This document shows positions 18,558 through 26,721 of a stretch of 64,000 nucleotides of DNA, piece by piece. Both the position numbers and the translations under genes were made by a program. Source of the stretch: Halobacillus sp. Nhm2S1 (lineage in GTDB: Bacteria; Bacillota; Bacilli; Bacillales; Halobacillaceae); contig NZ_JAIEZV010000005.1 in the NCBI RefSeq assembly GCF_019599545.1, positions 1-64,000 on the forward strand. Direction: 5' to 3'. Numbering within the stretch: the stretch's first letter is position 1; every line of letters starts with the position of its first letter. The notes below the pieces were generated by a model. That model worked only from the letters and a program-made list of their open reading frames with translations. It did not search any database and was not told the origin of the DNA.

Positions 18558-19130
18558 AGCGATAGTTTTGGTGTCTTCAACAATTTGTTCAAACGGGACT
18601 TCGGTGTCTCCTTTATATTTCTTCAAGACCAATCCTTCTTCATTGATCAGGTAAAAGGCTGTTCCATGAATGACCTGGTCGTTCCCTTCTGTTTTTACTG
18701 CGGAAGTTTTGAAGCTCTCTTGAGCGAACGTGGAGATTTCTTCCTGTGTGTATTCCGTAATAAACGACCAGTTGCTATGATCAACGCCGTATTTCTTACC
18801 AAACTCTTTTAATACTTCAGGCGAATCCACCGTCGGATCTACACTGAAGGATACAATTTCAGCATTAATGTCTTCTTTTTTTAACTGCTCTTGAATTTTC
18901 ACCATATTACGGGTCATGGGCGGGCAGACCGTATTGCAGTTGGTGAAGATGAAATTGGCAAGCCAAACTTTTCCTTCCATATCGTCGGTGGAAAAGCTTT
19001 CTCCCTCTTGTGTCGTTCCTTCGAAAGACTGGACTTCCCAATCCAGCGTATTCTCAAGTTCATTCGATCCGCAAGCAGCCAAGAAGACGACAATTCCTGC
19101 GAATAGACTAAGTAATAGAAAACGTTTCAT
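18552..19130 (-). CDS. Sco1/SenC family lipoprotein (YpmQ-like)
   Basis: A 192-residue membrane-anchored thioredoxin-fold protein. The lipobox FLAACGSN marks lipidation at Cys20. The copper-binding motif NCNTVCPP and the distal histidine in IHGTAFYL are present, as in Sco1 proteins that deliver copper to the CuA site of cytochrome c oxidase. B. subtilis YpmQ does this for caa3 oxidase. The ATG at 19130 follows GAAGGGG; a longer frame lacks a lipoprotein signal at its start. No oxidase gene is nearby. Confidence 0.9.
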   Translation of the reverse strand: MKRFLLLSLFAGIVVFLAACGSNELENTLDWEVQSFEGTTQEGESFSTDDMEGKVWLANFIFTNCNTVCPPMTRNMVKIQEQLKKEDINAEIVSFSVDPTVDSPEVLKEFGKKYGVDHSNWSFITEYTQEEISTFAQESFKTSAVKTEGNDQVIHGTAFYLINEEGLVLKKYKGDTEVPFEQIVEDTKTIAN

Positions 19131-19285
19131 TTTGTTTCCCCTTCCGGACATTATGATACAGGTCTAGTTTACGCCTGCATGAGAGTAAGGTCAATCGAAC
19201 CTTAATATATTCGGTAAATGGACATAATTTCAGTCTCTCTGGGAATGATAAGGTTCCATGAATATCGGTTAGGGGATGAAGAGCC

Positions 19286-20050
19286 ATGCCTTATTTTACA
19301 GAAAAATCCGGGGCGCAGTTATTTTATGATGACCGAGGGAACGGGGAAGCCCTTGTTTTTATCCATCCTCCTGGAATGGGGAGGAAAGTATTCAAAATGC
19401 AGCACTCCCTCGCGAGGGAATTTCGTGTCATTTTTCCAGACCTCAGTGGGAACGGGGATTCTGATGTAATTTCTCATGCGCCTGATGTATCCATGTACGC
19501 AAGGGAGGTCGTCCAGCTCATCGATCATTTAGATCTCGATCAAATCGTCGTCATCGGCTATTCATGCGGAGGGATGATCGCCCAGGAATTCGCTCTCACC
19601 TTTCCTGAACGGACGAAAGCAGTGATTCTTGCCGGCGGTTTCCCGAAGGTAGCCACAGGTGGACTTCGGTTTGAATTTTTAGGGGGGATGTACTGGGTGA
19701 ATAAAAGCCCTGAGACACTTGCCAAGTTACTCAGCCATTCACACTTTAAGGATGCCGAAATTAAGCGTGAATTAAATGAGCACATGGCGAAGTCCGATTC
19801 GGAATGCTGGTACACCTATTACAACCGCGCCCTCTCGTTTGATTGCAGCGGGCGATTGAACAGACTTACTCAACCTTTATTGCTCGTATACGGCAATAAA
19901 GAATTCTGGATCAATGAACATGCTCATTACTACCGCGCTTGCTCTAATGTAAAGATGGAAGTGATCGAACACGCTTATCATCAGACGCCTGCCACTCATT
20001 ATGATCGTTTCAATGACGCTGTCATCCGTTTTGTGCAGGGAGAAATTTAA
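19286..20050 (+). CDS. alpha/beta hydrolase
   Basis: A 254-residue alpha/beta-hydrolase. The nucleophile elbow is GYSCGGMIA, in which Ser is followed by Cys (about residue 93), the oxyanion region is HPPGMGRK, and the catalytic His lies in the EHAYHQTPATHY segment near residue 236. The substrate cannot be told. Start after TAGGGGATGAAGAG. Single gene with a terminator. Confidence 0.83.
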   Translation: MPYFTEKSGAQLFYDDRGNGEALVFIHPPGMGRKVFKMQHSLAREFRVIFPDLSGNGDSDVISHAPDVSMYAREVVQLIDHLDLDQIVVIGYSCGGMIAQEFALTFPERTKAVILAGGFPKVATGGLRFEFLGGMYWVNKSPETLAKLLSHSHFKDAEIKRELNEHMAKSDSECWYTYYNRALSFDCSGRLNRLTQPLLLVYGNKEFWINEHAHYYRACSNVKMEVIEHAYHQTPATHYDRFNDAVIRFVQGEI

Positions 20051-20083
20051 AAAAGCAGAGGGATCTTCAACCTCTGCTTTTTT
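20050..20083. terminator. bidirectional terminator
   Basis: AAAAGCAGAGG / CCTCTGCTTTT stem with T6 run on the plus strand and A run on the left. Confidence 0.88.
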
Positions 20084-20084
20084 C

Positions 20085-21527
20085 TTATTGGTTTAATTCG
20101 AATGTATGGTCCAATTTGTGAGCGTACATCATTTTCTTCACAGTGACGGTGATTTCTTTTGCATCTCTTAGCGCTGGGAACTGGAAATGGATGTCTCCTC
20201 GCTTATCGTGGCCCCAAATATTAGCTTTTGTGGTTTCGCCTTCATTTGTGACGACTTCGACATATTCCTCTCGATCTTCTGGAAGGCTATTCATCTGCCC
20301 CAATTGCGCGCCGACCAATCTTTCCTCTTGCCCTACTTCATGGGGGTCATACTTGAGTTGAAGACTCATATTGGTTCCGGAAAATGAATCGACTTGCTCC
20401 AGGATGATGTCTGTGTTGTAAGCTTCTCCCACCTTTTCATTCAGAACGACAGATTCGTTTGAATGATCGTTAAACTGATTCATGTCTACTGTGAACGAAT
20501 AGGGGGTATCGTCTTGGATGTGAAGAGACTGCAGCTCTAAACTGACAGCTCCTGAAAGTTCATTTGATGGGGGTTGAAACCATGCTTCATACACATTCTT
20601 TCCTTCGGTTTCATTTAGATACAGAGCGACAGGGTAATCAGATCCTTCGTCCGTTTTTATGACCGCATGCATAGACTGTCCAATTTCTTTTCCCTCTGCT
20701 TCCACCTTCATTTTTACATAGCTTGAGGCCACGCCAATGTTTACGGATGTCGGTTCCACCGTGACCAGGTCGCCGGAGTACACCTCGTCTGTGGTATATC
20801 TTTGAAGCACGTGTTTATCTGGGTCGTGAACATAGCGGACAGGCATTCCATCGGTTTTAATCGTACGATGATCAATCCGCAAACTGAACGAAGTCATGTA
20901 CTCTTCATCATAATCCTTGATATCGGTATGGTCGAAATTATACCCCCATTTTTCAGTAATAGGAGGAAGTTGGATGAGACCGTACACTCGATTCTCAAAC
21001 ACCACCGTGTCCCGGGGGTTAAGAGGTTGGGAGTGATGCTGGAACGATTGCTTGTCGTTTCCATTCATGGATTCAATGTTAATGCTCTCCACAGAGGGTG
21101 CCTGAACGAGGTATTTGGATTCTTCGTCATCGCTTTCTTTCCTCGTCAGGGCGGAAAGGTCGATGCTGTACAAAACATGGATAGTGGTCCCGCTGTGCCA
21201 CACCTCATTGATTTGCATCCGACCATCTTTATCAGGAATTGGAGTAGACTCCTGAGGCCGGACGGTTAAACCTTTTTTCCTGGCTAGTGATAAATTGTGA
21301 ACACGTTCTTCATAAAAATCATTCACCTGTTCAAATGTATCAACTTCACGCCATTGGAGCGGAAATTCTTCAAGGTCCACTGATTTTGCTTTTCTCATTG
21401 GTTTGGAGTCTGTGCTCAAAGCCAACTTTTCTTCACTGCTGTCTGTGTAAACATATGCCCCTATAGCTAAAACCATCAGAGAAACAATGATCAAAATCCA
21501 CTTGCTCTTATTGGTGCCTTTCTTCAT
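20085..21527 (-). CDS. membrane-anchored extracellular protein of unknown function
   Basis: A 480-residue protein with one N-terminal membrane anchor (KWILIIVSLMVLAIGAYVY, about residues 9-27) preceded by lysines, so the rest is probably outside the cell. The body is strongly acidic, beta-rich in appearance and has no cysteine pattern or enzyme motif I recognise; spacing of hydrophobic strands (for example VRYVHDPDKHVLQRYTTDEV) suggests two or three immunoglobulin-like domains. I cannot assign a family. Its acidity fits a salt-exposed surface protein. Single gene between a terminator and repeat copy B. Confidence 0.75.
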   Translation of the reverse strand: MKKGTNKSKWILIIVSLMVLAIGAYVYTDSSEEKLALSTDSKPMRKAKSVDLEEFPLQWREVDTFEQVNDFYEERVHNLSLARKKGLTVRPQESTPIPDKDGRMQINEVWHSGTTIHVLYSIDLSALTRKESDDEESKYLVQAPSVESINIESMNGNDKQSFQHHSQPLNPRDTVVFENRVYGLIQLPPITEKWGYNFDHTDIKDYDEEYMTSFSLRIDHRTIKTDGMPVRYVHDPDKHVLQRYTTDEVYSGDLVTVEPTSVNIGVASSYVKMKVEAEGKEIGQSMHAVIKTDEGSDYPVALYLNETEGKNVYEAWFQPPSNELSGAVSLELQSLHIQDDTPYSFTVDMNQFNDHSNESVVLNEKVGEAYNTDIILEQVDSFSGTNMSLQLKYDPHEVGQEERLVGAQLGQMNSLPEDREEYVEVVTNEGETTKANIWGHDKRGDIHFQFPALRDAKEITVTVKKMMYAHKLDHTFELNQ

Positions 21528-21613
21528 ATGTAAATAACCCTTTCTTTTGGTGTTTGGTGATAATCTTCTTCATTAAATCTCCATCCTGTTTCGAACTAAA
21601 GCTGCCTATATTT

Positions 21614-21823
21614 AAAGATTCAGTATCGAGGCTTTTGTTGAATAGATGGGGGCTACGGGGAATAACTCCCAATGAAGCCATTCTGGATGCTGTAAATTTG
21701 TTATAGAATCTCTATACTTATGACGGGAGTGTCTGGACGATGGAGTTGGACGAGTAGCTTCCCAGGCACCCCTGACGCTCGACCCGGGCAACGACCCACG
21801 AGAACATCTCGAAATAGAGTCTT
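21614..21823. repeat. palindromic repeat element, copy B
   Basis: About 210 bp with imperfect inverted ends (AAGATTCAGTATCGAG at 21615-21630 and CTCGAAATAGAGTCTT at 21808-21823; 12 of 16 pairs kept), in the 457-bp gap downstream of nothing and upstream of both flanking minus genes. From the left end, about 50 bases match copy A read on its minus strand, including GGGGCTACGGGG, and both share CACCCCTGACRCTC; B holds about 90 extra bases in the middle. The right flank again shows CCTGCCAT. Confidence 0.7.
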
Positions 21824-21952
21824 CAAAAACCCTGCCATATTCATTTATAAACCATCTTAAAAGTCTTAGCGTTATGGAGATTATTGTAGAGGTTTGCAGG
21901 TGTTCCACTCATATGATAACAGAATTTTCGGTCATTATGAGAGATAAGAACT

Positions 21953-21987
21953 AAAAAAGTGATCTCACAATCGAGATCACTTTTTTA
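21953..21987. terminator. terminator of the 56-residue gene
   Basis: AAGTGATCTC / GAGATCACTT stem with A6 before and T6 after; the stop codon of the small gene lies in its right T run. Confidence 0.85.
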
Positions 21988-22155
21988 ATCTTCATCATCC
22001 GAATAATAGTGGTAGAGAGCTTCGCTTTCAGAATGGACTTCATCATCATCCGCTTGATGGGAAAAGGATTGGTTGTAGCTCAACTTTCGATTGAACACTT
22101 GTGCCATTTCATTGGTCTGCTCCACAGTACCTCGTCTTTGTTTTTTCTTTTTCAT
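21985..22155 (-). CDS. small hydrophilic protein, 56 residues
   Basis: A short gene with a very good ribosome binding site (AAGGAGG, seven bases before the ATG) and its own terminator. The product begins MKKKKQRRGTVEQTNEM and ends in a strongly acidic tail (YYSDDED), with a central NRKLSYNQSFSHQ. The basic head and acidic tail recall small Bacillaceae proteins of unknown role, some of them spore-associated, but I do not recognise the family. Divergent from the phosphodiesterase gene. Confidence 0.75.
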   Translation of the reverse strand: MKKKKQRRGTVEQTNEMAQVFNRKLSYNQSFSHQADDDEVHSESEALYHYYSDDED

Positions 22156-22268
22156 ATAATTTTCCTCCTTTTTAGGTAGTTTTCCTCGTGAAAAAAGGAT
22201 TAAACTTTAGTTCTAATTTTCCGATATTTAGGAAGAGGGAATAAAATTTTTTGGAGTAGGTGAACGGA

Positions 22269-24413
22269 ATGGCTCGGACCATTGAACATCCTTGGAATAC
22301 ACTTAAGCAGCTTTCCATCCCTATATGGTTCTTCGATATTGAAAAAGAGAACATCTATGTGAGTGAAAGGCTGAAGAGTAAATGGAAGCTGGATTCAACC
22401 CTATTGAGTTGTTGGGATTTACAGCAGCTCATACCTAAGGATGACTTGGCATATATGGACCATCAAACGATGACGAAAGAGAATCGTCATTTTTTTTATA
22501 TGAATTACCGTTTGATGAACGATGGAAAGTACGAATGGATGAAGGATATCGTCACGCCTTTCTTTGATGAGGATGGAAACATCATTGGATATACAGGTAT
22601 GTCCGCTCCGCATTCTGCTTACATTGAAGAATTAGGTCGGATTAAGGAAGCCATTGTGGAGATTGGTGATGCTTTTCTTTCATACAATGGACAAGAATTC
22701 TTTGATTTTCTTGTAGAGTATTTATCCTCCGTCCTTGATGTGGAAACCGTGCTGGTCGGAGAATTGACTGGAGAAGCTAAAAATGAAGTGACAGCGATTT
22801 CCTTTTCTCATAAAGGAATCACTAGTTCGGGCTTGCGTTATGCGTTGAAAAACACCCCTTGTGAGCAAGTAACGAGGTTTCATGAATGTTATTATCCGAA
22901 TGATGTAGGGACACTTTTCCCTGAAGATCAAACGATTAAGGATTATGGAGTGGAGAGTTATCACGGGAAAGCTTTGCTTAACTCGGATGGTGAAGTCATC
23001 GGAATCCTTGCGATCATGGATTACCGGACGCAGACGAGCGGGCCATTAAGCAAGGCTCTTTTTCAAATCTTTGCTGATCGGACAGCAAATGAGCTTTCCA
23101 GGATGCAAGCAGAAAAGAAGCTGGAGATGTTGTCTCAATACGATCCTTTGACGGGGCTTGTTACAAGAAGCTATCTTTTAGGAATCCTGGAAGGTGAAAT
23201 TCAATCCACGGCAGAAAAAGAACACTATATGGCTCTCTTACTCATCGACATTGATAATTTTAAAATGATCAATGATTCCTGGGGACACACGAAAGGGGAT
23301 GAACTGCTTCGGCAGTTCTCCCGCTACTTGAGGCAGACCTTCGCACATCATGATGCTGTGATCTCCAGAATCAGCAGTGATGAATTTGTTGTCCTTCTCA
23401 GACATGTCCAAAGCATCGAAGAGCTGAGGGGGATCAGTGATCACGTTATTCACTCGATGCGACGCCCTTTTCTTATTGGGGAAAAAGAGTTCTATAATAC
23501 CGTCAGTATTGGTGTTACATTCACCCCGGAGCGCCTCCGAGATCAATATAGTGGAGAAACTCTTTTACGCCATGCGGATGCAGCGATGCACGAAGCTAAG
23601 AGAAGCGGAAAAAATCGCTATGCTGTTTATGAAGAAAAAATGAGTGAGCAGATGAGAGAAGAGCTCCATTTGAAGCAATCCCTCCATCATGCACTTGATA
23701 AACATCAGTTTGAGCTACATTATCAGCCTCAGGTGTGTGGAAGAACATCACAGGTGATCGGGCATGAATCACTCATTCGTTGGAACCATCCGGATTATGG
23801 TTTGTTGTCTCCACAATATTTCATCAGCCTTGCTGAGGAATCGGGGATGATTATAGAGATTGGGGAATGGGTATTGAACGAAGCTTGTCAGCAAGCAAAA
23901 AGATGGCAGGTGGAAGACCGAAGGCCGGATTTGAAAATTTCAGTGAATCTGTCTGCCCAGCAGTTCAAGGATTTCAATCTTTCAAAAAAAGTGCTCAAAG
24001 CTCTTAGAGATTCAAAGCTTCCTCCTGACAGCCTGATCCTTGAAATTACGGAAACAATGGTCCTTCAGGATTTTGAACGCAGCACAGATACATTGAACGG
24101 GTTGCGGGAAAAAGGGATCAAAGTCCATTTGGATGACTTCGGCGTTGGTTTTTCTTCCCTCAGTTATTTGAATCGTCTTCCTGTTGATGCGATAAAAATC
24201 GATCGATCGTTCATCAATCAAATCGGAGAGCAAGGGGAAGAAGTGCCGATTGTTAATGCCATTATCAGTATGGCGAAAAGTCTTGGGATTCAGGTCATTG
24301 CTGAAGGTGTGGAAACCAGTGAACATATGGCATACTTAAAGCAGAAAGGCTGTTATGAATATCAAGGGTATTACTTTAGCAAGCCAGTGCCGGCAAGCCT
24401 CGTGCTCAACTGA
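22269..24413 (+). CDS. PAS-GAF-GGDEF-EAL cyclic-di-GMP phosphodiesterase
   Basis: A 714-residue signalling protein: PAS-like domain (about 10-120), GAF-like domain (about 130-280), GGDEF domain (about 290-450) and EAL domain (about 465-714). The cyclase signature reads SSDEF instead of GGDEF, so cyclase activity is probably lost. The EAL part keeps its catalytic residues: ESLIRW, SVNLSAQQF, LEITETM, LDDFGVGFSSL, IKIDRSFI, EGVET. It should therefore degrade c-di-GMP in response to a ligand sensed by PAS/GAF. No membrane segment. The ATG at 22269 follows TAGGTG by six bases; a GTG at 22260 is possible. Confidence 0.88.
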   Translation: MARTIEHPWNTLKQLSIPIWFFDIEKENIYVSERLKSKWKLDSTLLSCWDLQQLIPKDDLAYMDHQTMTKENRHFFYMNYRLMNDGKYEWMKDIVTPFFDEDGNIIGYTGMSAPHSAYIEELGRIKEAIVEIGDAFLSYNGQEFFDFLVEYLSSVLDVETVLVGELTGEAKNEVTAISFSHKGITSSGLRYALKNTPCEQVTRFHECYYPNDVGTLFPEDQTIKDYGVESYHGKALLNSDGEVIGILAIMDYRTQTSGPLSKALFQIFADRTANELSRMQAEKKLEMLSQYDPLTGLVTRSYLLGILEGEIQSTAEKEHYMALLLIDIDNFKMINDSWGHTKGDELLRQFSRYLRQTFAHHDAVISRISSDEFVVLLRHVQSIEELRGISDHVIHSMRRPFLIGEKEFYNTVSIGVTFTPERLRDQYSGETLLRHADAAMHEAKRSGKNRYAVYEEKMSEQMREELHLKQSLHHALDKHQFELHYQPQVCGRTSQVIGHESLIRWNHPDYGLLSPQYFISLAEESGMIIEIGEWVLNEACQQAKRWQVEDRRPDLKISVNLSAQQFKDFNLSKKVLKALRDSKLPPDSLILEITETMVLQDFERSTDTLNGLREKGIKVHLDDFGVGFSSLSYLNRLPVDAIKIDRSFINQIGEQGEEVPIVNAIISMAKSLGIQVIAEGVETSEHMAYLKQKGCYEYQGYYFSKPVPASLVLN

Positions 24414-24507
24414 AAAGGATGGGGATGGATGTTCATTATGGACTGGCGCGCTGATTTTTTGTTATTTTTTGGTGTAATACTCTACATCCCATTAAGGTTG
24501 TTTTATG

Positions 24508-24538
24508 CTCAGAGTGTCACTCTCTGAGCTATTTTTCT
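24508..24538 (+). terminator. terminator after the phosphodiesterase gene
   Basis: GCTCAGAG / CTCTGAGC stem, seven-base loop, TATTTTT tail. Confidence 0.75.
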
Positions 24539-24591
24539 GTATATTTTTTCAGGTAGAATGTTGGAACAATAAGGTTGAGGAGGGATTACAT

Positions 24592-25191
24592 ATGGCAGAA
24601 ATGTTGACGGTTTTTGATGAAAAAGGGCATCCGATTGGTGTGAAAGAAAGAGATCATGTCCATCAGGATGGGGATTGGCATGAAACCTTCCATTGTTGGA
24701 TGTTCCACATGGAAGGTGAGAATATCCAATTACTGCTGCAACAAAGAGCGGATCATAAGCAGGATTTCCCGAGCCTTTATGATATTACAGCTGCCGGACA
24801 TATAGAAGCAGGGGAGGATGTACGTCTGGCTGGCGTCCGGGAAATCGAAGAGGAAGTTGGTTTTAAGGTGGCCCCGGGGGAGTTGGCCTATCAAGGCGAT
24901 TTCAAGGAAGAATTGAAGGAAGGGACACTCTTAGACCGTGAGATTTGTCATATTTACCTTCTACCATGGACAAGTGATAGGTCTTTTAAAATTGGAGAAG
25001 AAGTGAAGGATATCGTTTCTGTGCCACTGGATGATTTGGAAGAGTTAATGGATAAACAAGGGAGCGTAAAGGGGTTCTCTATTCTTACTGGAAATGAGAA
25101 AGCAGTGACTCGTAACAACCTTGTCCCTCATGAAAAAGGATATGAGCGGTACATCTTTCATGTGATTCGTGAATATGTCGCAAAACTTTGA
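24592..25191 (+). CDS. Nudix hydrolase
   Basis: A 199-residue Nudix enzyme. The Nudix box is complete: GHIEAGEDVRLAGVREIEEE followed by VGF (about residues 65-87), binding the metal for hydrolysis of a nucleoside-diphosphate-linked substrate. The N-terminal VFDEKGHPIGVKERDHVHQD and WHETFHCWMF resemble the YfcD/isopentenyl-diphosphate-isomerase-like subgroup. Substrate unknown. ATG at 24592 after GAGGAGGG; the stop overlaps the -35 box of the next gene. Confidence 0.87.
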   Translation: MAEMLTVFDEKGHPIGVKERDHVHQDGDWHETFHCWMFHMEGENIQLLLQQRADHKQDFPSLYDITAAGHIEAGEDVRLAGVREIEEEVGFKVAPGELAYQGDFKEELKEGTLLDREICHIYLLPWTSDRSFKIGEEVKDIVSVPLDDLEELMDKQGSVKGFSILTGNEKAVTRNNLVPHEKGYERYIFHVIREYVAKL

Positions 25192-25217
25192 CAATATTCC
25201 TGCTTTTTCTATATAAT
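25188..25217 (+). promoter_or_regulatory. sigma-A promoter of the trans-sulfuration gene
   Basis: TTGACA (25188-25193), 18-base spacer, TATAAT (25212-25217), 34 bp before the ATG; both hexamers are consensus. Confidence 0.8.
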
Positions 25218-25250
25218 TTCTCATTAAGTGATAGAGAGAGGAGACGAACG

Positions 25251-26396
25251 ATGACGAATACATCATTTGATACGAAAATCGTACACCATAAAGCGGATCA
25301 GCGACTTGTGCCGAATAGTAAGAGCACGCCGATTTACCAGACGTCCGCCTTTACATTCAAAGACTTGGATCATTTAGAAAGTTATTATGAGGGAAACAGC
25401 CCTTATTTATATACAAGAGAGCGGAACCCCAATACAGATGAACTTGCGGGGACCGTTGCGGAACTGGAGGAAGCGCCAGCCGGGGTGGCCTCTTCATCCG
25501 GAATGTCAGCCATTCTTGCCGGTATTCTAGCGGTTGCAAAACCAGGGGATCATATCGTTGCCGCAGAGGATGTTTATGGGGGTTCACACAAGCTGATCAC
25601 CAAAGAGCTGTCCACGTTCGGTATTGATGTCACGATGGTTTCTTTTTCAAATCTTGAGAAAGTTTCAGAGGTGATCACGGATCAAACGAAGCTTCTCTAT
25701 ACGGAATCGATCTCCAATCCTTTTTTAAGGGTGGAAGATTTAGAAGGTTTAGTCGCCCTTGCTCGTAAAAAGAATGTCAAAACGATGGTTGATAATACGT
25801 TCGCTACCCCATACTTATTGCAGCCGTACTCGCATGGAGTGGATCTTGTTGTCCATAGTGGGACAAAGTATATTGGTGGACACAGTGACGTGACGTGCGG
25901 GGTATTGGTCGGAAATGAAAATCTGGTTCAGGCCGCTACTCAAAAGATTGTCACATTTGGTGCGAATCTGAGCCCGTTCGAAGCATGGCTGACTCAACGG
26001 GGGGCAAAAACATTAGGTCTTAGAATGAAAAAACAATCATACAATGCAGAACAGGTAGCGAAAGCCCTGGGTGAACATGATGCCGTCCGTACCGTCTATT
26101 ATCCTGAAAAGGTATCGGAAAGAGGGAACGGAGCCATTGTGACCATTGAGCTTAATGATTCGATTGATGTAGAGGCGTTTTTCCGTTCACTCGGTTGGGT
26201 GAAAATCGCCCCTACGCTCGCAGGTGTGGAAACAACGGTTTCTTATCCTGTCCGTACCTCTCATCGTGCGTTATCGAATACTGAACGTGAGAAAATTGGC
26301 ATCAATGATTATGTGATTCGTCTGTCGATTGGCATTGAAGATCATGAAGATATTGTAAAACAGCTGAAAAAAGCGCTCGCAGATTCTAAAAATTAA
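25251..26396 (+). CDS. PLP-dependent trans-sulfuration enzyme (cystathionine gamma-lyase/synthase family)
   Basis: A 381-residue Cys/Met metabolism enzyme. PLP contacts are visible: SSGMSAI, YGGSHKL, DNTFATPYLLQP and the Schiff-base lysine in HSGTKYIGGHSD. The family covers cystathionine gamma-synthase, beta- and gamma-lyases and methionine gamma-lyase; sequence alone does not decide. Its own consensus promoter and the SAM-riboswitch operon just downstream tie it to cysteine-methionine interconversion. It lacks a SAM box of its own. Confidence 0.87.
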   Translation: MTNTSFDTKIVHHKADQRLVPNSKSTPIYQTSAFTFKDLDHLESYYEGNSPYLYTRERNPNTDELAGTVAELEEAPAGVASSSGMSAILAGILAVAKPGDHIVAAEDVYGGSHKLITKELSTFGIDVTMVSFSNLEKVSEVITDQTKLLYTESISNPFLRVEDLEGLVALARKKNVKTMVDNTFATPYLLQPYSHGVDLVVHSGTKYIGGHSDVTCGVLVGNENLVQAATQKIVTFGANLSPFEAWLTQRGAKTLGLRMKKQSYNAEQVAKALGEHDAVRTVYYPEKVSERGNGAIVTIELNDSIDVEAFFRSLGWVKIAPTLAGVETTVSYPVRTSHRALSNTEREKIGINDYVIRLSIGIEDHEDIVKQLKKALADSKN

Positions 26397-26469
26397 ATTT
26401 TCTAAAATAATTGACTTTTCTGATTGTTATCCGTTATAATTCTCAACATAATCAATCAACTGCATACAT

Positions 26470-26580
26470 CTCTTATCAAGAGAGGCTGAGGGAATAGGCC
26501 CTGTGAAGCCCGGCAACCTTCAAACATCGGTTTGAAAAGGTGCCAAGTCCTACAGATCAGATTGATCTGGTAGATAAGAG
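26470..26580 (+). promoter_or_regulatory. SAM-I riboswitch (S box)
   Basis: Canonical S-box: P1 CTCTTATC/GATAAGAG, AGAGGCTGAGGGAATAGGCCC, GAAGCCCGGCAACC, AAGGTGCCAAGTCC. The 3' P1 strand plus following bases (TAAGAGGAGG, 26575-26584) can instead pair with CCTCTTCTTA (26601-26610) to form an antiterminator, leaving a terminator when SAM stabilises P1. It controls the metY-ssuACB-ligase operon. Confidence 0.97.
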
Positions 26581-26597
26581 GAGGAATCGAAATAACA

Positions 26598-26628
26598 AAC
26601 CCTCTTCTTATTTAGAAGAGGGTTTTTT
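26598..26628 (+). terminator. SAM-riboswitch terminator
   Basis: AACCCTCTTCT / AGAAGAGGGTT stem and TTTTTTG, directly after the S box. Confidence 0.92.
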
Positions 26629-26721
26629 GCTGTTCGGTAAAAGGTCCATGGACTATTCGTATGCTTAAAGCCAACTATATCTATAAGAATAGGAATCAAT
26701 CTTTTTGAGGAGGAAATAAAC

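Noticed and set aside
17244-21823. Composite transposon bounded by repeat copies A and B
   Set aside because: The genes between (ypuA, Sco1-like and others) are ordinary core genes with no mobility function.
21612-21908. 98-codon minus-strand frame
   Set aside because: It is made of repeat copy B, has no ribosome site and an odd residue mix.
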